This document shows, one piece after another, positions 54,905-62,681 of a DNA stretch of 64,000 bases. The translations under genes and the position numbers were made by a program. The DNA is from Puniceicoccaceae bacterium K14 (GTDB lineage Bacteria; Verrucomicrobiota; Verrucomicrobiia; Opitutales; Opitutaceae): contig JAKYXN010000018.1 in the NCBI GenBank assembly GCA_022538095.1, positions 1 through 64,000 on the forward strand, in the 5' to 3' direction. Every line of letters begins with the position of its first letter. Position 1 is the first letter of the stretch. Below the pieces are notes generated by a model. The model did no database searches. It was not told the origin of the DNA and saw only the letters and a list, made by a program, of their open reading frames with translations.

Positions 54905-55459
54905 TTTAATCGCTAGTTGAACACCGATAAGTGCTGCATCGAGATTCGCCGCTTTTTGCCATAATTACAAACTGCAGTTTTTGATCCATAGGTGTAACTT
55001 TATTCTAGGGCATAAGGGCATTAAAGTCTTACCTGTGTCTCTGGTATAGCTGTTACCGATGTCCGAGATTGGTAGTGATCCCGATCTTTAAAATTAAAGA
55101 TGAGGCCCTTCAGGTCCACTTCGTTTACTCAAACTCTCACTACGCTATACACACAGTTTGCCCACTTTGCGAGCCTTCGAAAGATCGGGTTAATGACGGA
55201 TTAGATTGTGCTTAGTGGAATTACGTTGACGCAGATCACTGCTCCGAAAAAATAGAAAGATCTCATTTTACGAATGTAACGACGCCTCTCAACAGCCCCC
55301 ACAATGCTATCAATAAGGAGATTTAATTAATATTAGAGATCAAAGATAATTACCCAATTGGCCCACGACTGATTGCAGACGGGTTATCATAAACGTATCC
55401 GATCTTCGACTATACGAGCAACACAGTATACCTCTCAATTTTTGCGACGAATCAAACAT
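54905..55459. other. Intergenic region with palindromes
   Basis: About 555 nt without a credible gene. It holds an 18-nt palindrome ATCTTTAA-AA-TTAAAGAT (55084-55101) and a perfect 10-bp inverted repeat, CCCGATCTTT (55080-55089) with AAAGATCGGG (55180-55189). Either may be operator or RNA structure upstream of the GHL6 gene. The TTG at 55373 is not used as start because the signal peptide begins at 55460. Confidence 0.4.
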
Positions 55460-57586
55460 ATGAAGTACCTCAAGTATATTTCCTTTCTAGTTCTATCGGC
55501 TCTCATTCTTCCCATCAACTACGCGACACCGGTTGATTTATCTTCGATTGACCCAGGTGAGTATGATTCCACTTGGTACAATCGAAAACCGATAAGGCTC
55601 ATCCAAACAAACCTCAGAGAGATTGATGCGGCCATGAACATCGATGCCTATGTCGAAGAGCTCGTTGATACCTCTGTCAATGCCGTGTTGTTCAATGTAG
55701 GCGGCATCAGGGCTTCGTATCCCACCGAATACCCATTTCATTACCTAAACCCATATTCCCAAGGCGATTTGGTTGGCGAAGTCATCGAAAAACTCCACGA
55801 GAACGGGATCAAGTTCATTGCCCGCTTCGACATGAGCAAAGTCAATGAGTCGATTGCTACACAACATCCAGAGTGGCTCTACGTCGGCACCGATGGAAAG
55901 AACGTTAATTACAATGGGGAGGTGCATACGTGCTTCACGGGAGAATACCAACAAGAGCACGCATTTAAGATTCTAGAGGAAGCGATTTCGGCTTATCCAT
56001 TCGACGGTGTTTTCTTCAATAGCAGAGGGTTTCAAACGAGCGATTACAATCAGGTTGAACACGGGCTTTGCCAGTGCAATAATTGTGCGACGAGTTTCAA
56101 ACAGGCCACTGGCTTGAAACTTCCAATACATCCGGATGTAACCGACTCGACCTACTTGGTGTACCGAGGTTGGCAGAGGAGCGTGAGGGCGGCATACACT
56201 GAGAGAGTCAAAACACTCTTCAAGACTCTTGACCCCGAACTTGTGTATATGAACGCACAGGGCCCACTTAGGCGCAGTGAGTCAGGAACGCCGTTTACCT
56301 CGGCAGACTATTGGACCTACAGCGCGACGGAAAATACGAAACGAATCCTAGATTCAAACACCGCTCAAATGCCGGCTGATAATTTCAATTACCACATGGG
56401 CATGGACTATCGTCATATCGCGACGTCTCCTAACATTGCCAGAGTCTACCTTGCGCAACATATGCTAAATGGAGCTGGCCCGGCGGTCGCTTTTAGTGGG
56501 CGGGTTGAAAACCAACTCGACAGAGTTTTTATACCGAAAATCAAAGAACTTTTTGCCTTTCATAAAACCTATGAGAAGCTCTTCACCAATGTGCAAAGCG
56601 TCGCAAAGGTCGGCCTTGTTATGGGATCATCACGCGACTACCGCGGTATCATGAGGATCCTTACGGAAGAGCACATTATGTATGATCTCCTCCAGTCACA
56701 ACTCCTCGGAAGTGATAATCTACCCAAATCACTCGATTCCTACGATGTATTGATTCTTAGCAACGTAACCGAGATGAGTGACGATACCATCACGCTTATA
56801 GATGACTATGTTAAAGGTGGCGGCAAGCTACTCGCGACAGGCTCTCCTGGAGTATCCATTGGATTTGATGTAAAGTACCCGAGAGAAGAAATCGCCCTCC
56901 GCAGTCTCGGAATTATGCCTCAAGTCGAGACTTTCGCTAAGTCCAAGTCCACCTATCTCAAACTCGAGACCGATGATAAATTTGCTTTGGGCGAGGGAGT
57001 GTTTAACGATTTTGACGTTGTCATGATGCATTCGGACTTTTTGAAGTGCCAACTTGGTCCATCGGCGAAAGGCTATATGGGGCTTGTTCCTAATGCGATG
57101 CATGGTCCTCCAGAAAAATGCTACTTCACCGATTCTGATGTAACAGAATTCTCAGGACTTATTTTCAACACGTATGGTCAAGGTAGGTCCGTCTTTATCC
57201 CTTGGCAAATAGGAGTCCAATACAATTGGAAGGGAAACAACGCTCATAGAGAACTGTTCCGTTCTTCACTGCTAAATTTGCTAGGGCATACGGTTGGCTT
57301 GGTCACGGATAGTTCGCCCTTGATCGAGATGACTCATATTAAAAACTGTAATGGAGCCTTCGAGTGGTTTGGTATGATCAATCATTCTGGGCAAATAGGA
57401 AACGTATTCCGGGACCCCATCCCTGTCCACAATTCAACCGTTCGTTTCAAGCCACAAAAGCCCGTTGAGTCTCTTTATCTCCTATGTGCAGGCATCCAGC
57501 TGGACTTCACGGAGAGTGAGGGATGGATTGAATACACTGTCCCAGAAGTCGATGATTTCGAGATGGTGCTTTGCCTTTACAAGTAG
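55460..57586 (+). CDS. GHL6-type putative glycosidase
   Basis: About 708 aa from the ATG at 55460, which starts a signal peptide (KYLKYISFLVLSALILPINY). The N-terminal half is a TIM barrel of the hypothetical glycosyl hydrolase 6 (GHL6) type: RLIQTNLREIDAAM, VNAVLFNVGGIRASYPTEYPFHY, GIKFIARFDMSK, HPEWLYVG, HTCFTGEYQQEH and FDGVFFNSRGFQTS, with a CQCNNC cysteine cluster. A beta-galactosidase trimerisation-like domain follows (DVLILSNVTEMSDDTITLIDDYVKGGGKLLATGSPG in parts). It is a GH42/GH29-related fold with unknown substrate. Its codons end in C more often than the neighbours, a hint of transfer. The fucose-type neighbourhood suggests a glycan role. Confidence 0.7.
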   Translation: MKYLKYISFLVLSALILPINYATPVDLSSIDPGEYDSTWYNRKPIRLIQTNLREIDAAMNIDAYVEELVDTSVNAVLFNVGGIRASYPTEYPFHYLNPYSQGDLVGEVIEKLHENGIKFIARFDMSKVNESIATQHPEWLYVGTDGKNVNYNGEVHTCFTGEYQQEHAFKILEEAISAYPFDGVFFNSRGFQTSDYNQVEHGLCQCNNCATSFKQATGLKLPIHPDVTDSTYLVYRGWQRSVRAAYTERVKTLFKTLDPELVYMNAQGPLRRSESGTPFTSADYWTYSATENTKRILDSNTAQMPADNFNYHMGMDYRHIATSPNIARVYLAQHMLNGAGPAVAFSGRVENQLDRVFIPKIKELFAFHKTYEKLFTNVQSVAKVGLVMGSSRDYRGIMRILTEEHIMYDLLQSQLLGSDNLPKSLDSYDVLILSNVTEMSDDTITLIDDYVKGGGKLLATGSPGVSIGFDVKYPREEIALRSLGIMPQVETFAKSKSTYLKLETDDKFALGEGVFNDFDVVMMHSDFLKCQLGPSAKGYMGLVPNAMHGPPEKCYFTDSDVTEFSGLIFNTYGQGRSVFIPWQIGVQYNWKGNNAHRELFRSSLLNLLGHTVGLVTDSSPLIEMTHIKNCNGAFEWFGMINHSGQIGNVFRDPIPVHNSTVRFKPQKPVESLYLLCAGIQLDFTESEGWIEYTVPEVDDFEMVLCLYK

Positions 57587-57787
57587 CAAAGCCGAACGGC
57601 TGGACTGGACGAAATTCAAAGGTATTATTTCACTCGGAGTGTGAAATGTCGCTTCTATCTGAAACTCAAAAAAATGACGTTTGATCTCAGTATCCAATTT
57701 TCGAGGATTCAGTCCGTTTTTTGTTGAATGGAACTAGTAAATATCACTCAAAATTAGTGACGATTAAACATCATTTGTAGAGTGATT

Positions 57788-58726
57788 CTATTTATGATTA
57801 CTCTCATCTGGCTCGTAGCGAAACACGAGGAGCTTGAGCTGGCGTTCGGGGTCGATATCTGGGAAGTCAGTGCTGGGGGAGAGGCGTTCGACGAATGTGC
57901 AACTAGGGCTGGCTTCGGTGAACATCTCTTTGAAGTATTCGAAGCCGAGTTCAGGAGCATTTAGGCTGGCGAGGATTTCGCCACCAGGACGGAGAAGTTG
58001 GGGAATTCGTTTGATTACTTTTGGGTAATCTTTTTTAGCGACGAAGCTGCCAGGTTGGTGAGAGGGTGGATCGATTACCAATAGGTCGTAGGGTGCTTGC
58101 GTTTTTAATCGACCCCAGGACTTGAATACGTTTCCATCAAAAAACGTGGCTCGTCTGGGGTCGAGATTGTTGAGACGATGATTCTTTCGACCTTGATTGA
58201 TGGCGCCGCTGGCCATGTCATTGTTAAATACGCTGCGGGCGCCAGCTCCTAGAGCGACGACGGAAAAGGTACAGGTATAGGCAAAAAGGTTGAGTACGCT
58301 TTTCCCTTCACACTGTTTTTCGAGCCAGGCTCGACCGGGTTCCATGTCGAGAAAGAAACCAACATTTTGGCGCGTTCCTAGTTTGAGCTGAAAACGTTGG
58401 TTTCCCCGATGCGCAAAGATCTCGTCCGGAAGCGTTCCATAGATTGTTTCTGATGGTGCGCCCTTTAGGTAGCGTCGTTGAAGCTGGATCGCCTCGATAC
58501 GAGTGGACTTAGTGATTTTCTTGAATTGAACGATGAAAGGTTCTTCCCATTTCACGGGAGGAGGAGTGAAGAAAGTGACGACGAGGACGGGGTCGAATAG
58601 GTCGATGCTTAGAAATTCCAAGTCAGGATAACTGTGCCCGCGGCCATGAAAAACTCGTCGACTATCAACGGGAAATTCGGGGAGATCGTTTACAACTGAT
58701 TCGAGTTGATTGAATACACATTCCAT
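57788..58726 (-). CDS. Class I SAM methyltransferase, RlmI/RlmK-like
   Basis: 312-aa cytosolic methyltransferase. The SAM-binding motif is VLNLFAYTCTFSVVALGAGARSV, the acidic loop is NNDMA, and the active-site loop is DLLVIDPPSH. VGFFLDMEPGRAW and the FAHRGNQRFQLKLGTRQN stretch match 23S rRNA (cytosine-C5 or guanine-N7) methyltransferases of the RlmI/RlmK group. The gene stands alone, converging on the GHL6 gene. The exact target base is not determined. Confidence 0.82.
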   Translation of the reverse strand: MECVFNQLESVVNDLPEFPVDSRRVFHGRGHSYPDLEFLSIDLFDPVLVVTFFTPPPVKWEEPFIVQFKKITKSTRIEAIQLQRRYLKGAPSETIYGTLPDEIFAHRGNQRFQLKLGTRQNVGFFLDMEPGRAWLEKQCEGKSVLNLFAYTCTFSVVALGAGARSVFNNDMASGAINQGRKNHRLNNLDPRRATFFDGNVFKSWGRLKTQAPYDLLVIDPPSHQPGSFVAKKDYPKVIKRIPQLLRPGGEILASLNAPELGFEYFKEMFTEASPSCTFVERLSPSTDFPDIDPERQLKLLVFRYEPDESNHK

Positions 58727-58935
58727 TTACCGGGAAGAGAAAGGAGAAGGACGATTACGTCAGTACAATTCATGCGCAAGGGAGCGAGGCGTATTTGGCG
58801 TCAAGGTATGCTTTGTAAATGCTATCTCAATTTTCTTCGCTTCGTTAAGGAGCTACGCCGGAATATGAGCAGCGATTAGGTTTTCTAGAGTAGATTGATC
58901 TTTTTTATTTTTCCAATTTAGGATAGCCCCGTCTC

Positions 58936-59289
58936 ATGAGTATTCTGCGACAAGAAACAAAGAAACGTATGAGCCGTATCGTCATTCACAATGACACCGT
59001 CTATCTATGCGGTCAGGTGTGCAAGGATGCCACGAAAGACATTGCGGAGCAGACTGAGACAATGCTCGAGAAAGTGGATGAGCTTCTGCTTCAAGCTGGG
59101 TCAGATCGTGAGCATATGCTATCGGCAACTGTGTACGTGCGAGATATGAAAGATTTTGCAGCGATGAATGAAGTCTGGGACGTTTGGGTGCCCGAAGGCC
59201 ATGCTCCTGCTCGAGCCTGCGTAGAAGCCCGTATGGCACGGCCTGAGCTTCTCGTGGAAATCTCTGTGATCGCAGCTGTGAAGAAATAG
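58936..59289 (+). CDS. ridA: RidA family enamine/imine deaminase
   Basis: 117-aa protein of the YjgF/RidA family, which hydrolyses reactive enamines such as 2-aminoacrylate. It has VYLCGQV near the start, the central [21 protein letters not shown], and [23 protein letters not shown] with the conserved active-site Arg. Length is slightly short of typical 125-130 aa. It is transcribed alone and ends 18 nt before the toxin gene on the other strand. Confidence 0.92.
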   Translation: MSILRQETKKRMSRIVIHNDTVYLCGQVCKDATKDIAEQTETMLEKVDELLLQAGSDREHMLSATVYVRDMKDFAAMNEVWDVWVPEGHAPARACVEARMARPELLVEISVIAAVKK

Positions 59290-59307
59290 ATAAGTTGCAT
59301 GGCTGCA

Positions 59308-59589
59308 TTATCTTGCTTCGCGACTGTGCCAAATGCGGACGATTAAGATGTGGTCATTGGCGATATAGTACCTGAGGACATAGGCACTTGCTCCAAAGGG
59401 AATAATGAGCTCTCTTCTCCCTGAATCATCCTGCATAAGGTGACCAATCTCTGGGAATTCTGTGATGAGATTCGATTTCTCAAGAATTCCTTCCATGGCC
59501 TTTGCAGCAGCGTTAGGGCTCTTTTCGAATAGGAATTCGAATAGCCGTTGGAGGTCGTCGGCTGTTTCTTTAGCCCAAACAAGCTTCAT
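59308..59589 (-). CDS. RelE/ParE family toxin
   Basis: 93-aa basic protein with the RelE/ParE fold pattern: VWAKETADDLQRLFEFLFEKSP, IGHLMQDDSGRRELIIPFGASAYVLRYYI (in parts), ending IVRIWHSREAR. This is typical of a ribosome-dependent RNase or gyrase poison. It overlaps the antitoxin gene by four bases (ATGA), the usual toxin-antitoxin layout. Activity is inferred from family. Confidence 0.85.
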   Translation of the reverse strand: MKLVWAKETADDLQRLFEFLFEKSPNAAAKAMEGILEKSNLITEFPEIGHLMQDDSGRRELIIPFGASAYVLRYYIANDHILIVRIWHSREAR

Positions 59590-59852
59590 TGTGCAGCTTT
59601 ATCGGCCTTCTTGAGAAGAGAATGAATTTTTGATTTCATGGCTTTGTGGCTGATGTGTTCGCCCGTATCCAAAAAATGTTGCAATCGATCTTTGTCTTCT
59701 TGCTTTTCACGTTCGAAAGCTTCTTCATCATCTAAGAAGCGGTTGATTGCCTCTTTAATTAGGTAATTCATACTACGATCTTTTCGCTCAGCCAGCCATT
59801 TCAATCGGAGCTGGGTTTCCTGTTCGAGCCTTATCCCTTGTGTGTTCGCCAT
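59586..59852 (-). CDS. Ribbon-helix-helix (CopG/RelB-type) antitoxin
   Basis: About 88-aa antitoxin from the ATG at 59852; an earlier in-frame codon would lie inside the operator repeats. The N-terminal ribbon-helix-helix GIRLEQETQLRLKWLAERKDRSMNYLIKEAI (in parts) binds DNA, and the acidic, helical C-terminus (FEREKQEDKDRLQHFLDTGE) would wrap the toxin. Two direct repeats just upstream of the start fit autoregulation. Toxin and antitoxin overlap by four bases. Confidence 0.85.
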   Translation of the reverse strand: MANTQGIRLEQETQLRLKWLAERKDRSMNYLIKEAINRFLDDEEAFEREKQEDKDRLQHFLDTGEHISHKAMKSKIHSLLKKADKAAQ

Positions 59853-59865
59853 AATAAAATTTACA

Positions 59866-59884
59866 TGTCGCACACTGTCGCACA
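59866..59884. promoter_or_regulatory. Direct-repeat operator of toxin-antitoxin pair
   Basis: TGTCGCACA occurs at 59866-59874 and again at 59876-59884, a 10-nt period of one helical turn, 14-32 nt upstream of the antitoxin start. Tandem sites on one face suit cooperative binding of ribbon-helix-helix dimers. Confidence 0.6.
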
Positions 59885-59885
59885 A

Positions 59886-60238
59886 ATGTCAATTTATTGG
59901 AAATGAGTTTTTCTTGTGTGGCATGATCGCAAGTGTCGAGAAGACTGCCTAAGCAGTATGTTCACTGGTTGTGCCACCGTTTATTTATGCGAGCAACGAC
60001 CTTGCCAACTCTCTCTTTGAGCCGAATCTGAATAGTCGGAATAGGGTGCGGCTCGCTTGTATAGACTCTTTTTTTTGGGGGGCTGAAGGCGGTCCGCTTA
60101 TGATCCTAGAGGTGCCTTACGGACTCTAATGCTTTTAACATGAGGTAGTACTGTGCTAACTTAGTGAGAGAATCTTACTTTCCAAAGTAAGCCGTATTCG
60201 GTTCGCTAGTCAGGGAGAGGGCATTATCAAGTAGCCCT
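59886..60238. other. Intergenic region before GH95 gene
   Basis: About 350 nt without a credible gene. An 18-nt palindrome CTTACTTTCCAAAGTAAG lies at 60174-60191, 47 nt upstream of the fucosidase start, and may be an operator. A T-run near 60067-60075 is not preceded by a clear stem. Confidence 0.4.
60174..60191. promoter_or_regulatory. Palindromic candidate operator for GH95 operon
   Basis: CTTACTTT (60174-60181) and AAAGTAAG (60184-60191) form a perfect 8-bp palindrome with a CC centre, upstream of the alpha-L-fucosidase. A LacI- or GntR-type repressor site is plausible. Confidence 0.4.
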
Positions 60239-62647
60239 ATGCCCTTTCTTATGTCTTCGTTTTCTAAGGTTCTCTTTGTCTTCGCGGCAGTTGCAAGCTG
60301 CGTGTTTATCGAAAATTCCGCACACGCCGGATCGAGCGAACGGGTGTATACTCTTTGGGATGATCAGCCTGCTCCCAACCGGGGAGGGAATTACGATATC
60401 AGGAAGGCTCGAGGCTATCCGTATGACGAGGATTGGGAGCTACACTCGTACCCACTGGGAAATGGATACATGGGTATCAATTTCTTCGGGCAAACCGATG
60501 TAGAGCGTATTCAGCTCACGGAGAAGACCATATGTAATGAGGGTCTCTATGGAATTGGTGGCATGGCGAGCTGCGCGGAGATCTTTTTGGATTTCGGTCA
60601 TTCGGCTCGGAAGAATTACAGTCGCTCTATTAACATCAACGAAGCGGTGGCAACTGTGGCCTATAATCACGGAGGAGTGGACTATACGCGTGAGCTCTTT
60701 ATGAGCTACCCGGATAATGTCTTGGCCATTCGCCTGACTGCCAGTGGTGAAGGGAATCTGTCATTTACTCTGCGTCCGGAAATTCCTTATCTAAATCCTG
60801 AGAACGAAGGGAATGCAAAAACAGGTACGGTGATCGCTGAGGCTGATCTGATTACATTGTTTGGATCTGTGAAGCACTTCAGCGTGAACTACGAGGTGCA
60901 GATCAAGGTTCTCAACGATGGGGGCACTCTCACTCCAAGAACTCGAGATGGAAAGGATGAGATTCGAGTGGAGAACGCGGATAGCGTTGTTTTGCTGGTC
61001 TGTGCGGACACGAACTATAAGTTGAGCGAAGACGTTTTTGCGGAGGTGGTTAACTCCAAGAAACTAGATCTTTCTGAAACTCCCCATGATGCGGTTTCGA
61101 AGTTAATTAGCAACGCCGTGACCCATGGATATGAGTCGCTCAAGCAGCGGCATTTGCAGGATTACCAAACTCTCTTTAGCCGCGTTGAACTAGGCTTCAA
61201 CCAAGATATTCCGGAGGAGCCTACGCGGGTTTTGTTGGAAACGTACCAAAGCGAGCCTTCGGATCATTATCTGGAGGAGCTTATGTTTCATTATGGTCGT
61301 TACTTGCTGATTTCAACGTCTCGGGAAGGAGCGTTGCCCTGCGGATTGCAAGGCGTCTGGAGTTCGTATGAAGTCACTCCGTTTACGGGAGGATTTTGGC
61401 ACAATATCAATGTGCAGATGAACTACTGGGGAGCTTTTAATACGAATTTGGCTGAGACCTTTACACCGTATGTGGAATTCCATGAGGCCTACCGCCGGGA
61501 GGCTCAAACGCTCGCCACGAGTTACTTACAGACGCATAAGCCTGAGAATGTTGAAGATGGGTCCACTGACAACGGTTGGACCATTGGTACGGGGGCGACG
61601 CCTTATCGAATCCAAGGCCCAGGCGGTCATTCCGGTCCCGGTACAGGAGCTCTGACTACCAAGCTCTTTTGGGATTATTACGACTACACTCGTGACGAAA
61701 CGTTTTTGCGTGAGAGCGCTTATCCTGCGATTCGAGGAATGAGCCAGTTTCTCGCTAAGACTTTGGTACCTGCGGAAGATGGCTCGCTCTTGGTCGGACA
61801 CTCGGCTTCACCGGAGCAAAAACATGAAGGCAGTTACTATATAACGAGCGGAACAACTTTTGATCAGGGGCTCGTTTGGGAAAACCACAATGACTTGATC
61901 AAGACTGCAGAGATTCTAGATATTACAGATGAGGTGGTGGAGCTGGCAAAGGAGCAGGTCGGAAAGCTCGATCCTATTCTTATCGGTAAATCTGGGCAGA
62001 TTAAGGAGTTCCGTGAAGAAGAGTACTACGGAGAGATTGGTCAGAAGGCGCATCGCCACATCTCTCACCTCTGTGCTTTGTATCCAGGCACGCTAATTAA
62101 TTCGAACACAAAGGAATGGCTTGATGGTTCTATCGTCACGCTTGATCTGCGTGGCAATCGCACAACTGGCTGGGCTATGGCACATCGCATGAACTGCAGA
62201 GCCCGTACGAAGGAAGCGGAAAAGGCTCACGAAGTCTATGTTAAGTTTATCCGAGAACGCACCTTGCCCAATCTTTGGACGACGCACCCTCCGTTTCAAA
62301 TTGATGGAAACTTTGGAACTATGGCCGGAGTCGCTGAAATGTTGATACAAAGTCACGAGAAATACATTGAGCTTTTGCCTGCTCTACCCAGTGCGTGGAG
62401 TAGCGGCCATTACCAGGGCTTGGTTGCTCGAGGAAATTTCGAGATCTCGGCAATTTGGGAAGATGGCCAGGCGAAGAGTTTTGAAATTACTTCGAATAAG
62501 GGGGAGGCTTGTACTCTAAAGTATCCTGGAATTGGGGATGTTCAATTAGTGGACACCTCTGGAGAAGCAGTGCCCTACACGCGTGAAGGAGATGACGTAA
62601 TTTATTTCGCTACGAAGAGCGGAGAGAGCTATGCATTGGATTTTTAG
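60239..62647 (+). CDS. GH95 alpha-L-fucosidase (or alpha-L-galactosidase)
   Basis: 802-aa exported glycosidase of family GH95, with a signal peptide to about residue 30 and an N-terminal glycosyl hydrolase domain (ELHSYPLGNGYMGINFFG). The active-site NINVQMNYW places Asn389 and Asn391; IDGNFG places Asp689, equivalent to the catalytic Asp of Bifidobacterium AfcA; Glu526 in SPEQ is the candidate general acid. GH95 enzymes invert alpha-1,2-L-fucosidic or L-galactosidic bonds. It is first in a plus-strand operon with the truncated glycosidase 34 nt downstream. A fucolectin domain protein is encoded 5.4 kb away, supporting fucosylated glycan use. Confidence 0.9.
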   Translation: MPFLMSSFSKVLFVFAAVASCVFIENSAHAGSSERVYTLWDDQPAPNRGGNYDIRKARGYPYDEDWELHSYPLGNGYMGINFFGQTDVERIQLTEKTICNEGLYGIGGMASCAEIFLDFGHSARKNYSRSININEAVATVAYNHGGVDYTRELFMSYPDNVLAIRLTASGEGNLSFTLRPEIPYLNPENEGNAKTGTVIAEADLITLFGSVKHFSVNYEVQIKVLNDGGTLTPRTRDGKDEIRVENADSVVLLVCADTNYKLSEDVFAEVVNSKKLDLSETPHDAVSKLISNAVTHGYESLKQRHLQDYQTLFSRVELGFNQDIPEEPTRVLLETYQSEPSDHYLEELMFHYGRYLLISTSREGALPCGLQGVWSSYEVTPFTGGFWHNINVQMNYWGAFNTNLAETFTPYVEFHEAYRREAQTLATSYLQTHKPENVEDGSTDNGWTIGTGATPYRIQGPGGHSGPGTGALTTKLFWDYYDYTRDETFLRESAYPAIRGMSQFLAKTLVPAEDGSLLVGHSASPEQKHEGSYYITSGTTFDQGLVWENHNDLIKTAEILDITDEVVELAKEQVGKLDPILIGKSGQIKEFREEEYYGEIGQKAHRHISHLCALYPGTLINSNTKEWLDGSIVTLDLRGNRTTGWAMAHRMNCRARTKEAEKAHEVYVKFIRERTLPNLWTTHPPFQIDGNFGTMAGVAEMLIQSHEKYIELLPALPSAWSSGHYQGLVARGNFEISAIWEDGQAKSFEITSNKGEACTLKYPGIGDVQLVDTSGEAVPYTREGDDVIYFATKSGESYALDF

Positions 62648-62681
62648 GATTGTTTGTTGATATAGTATCAGGACTAATTTT

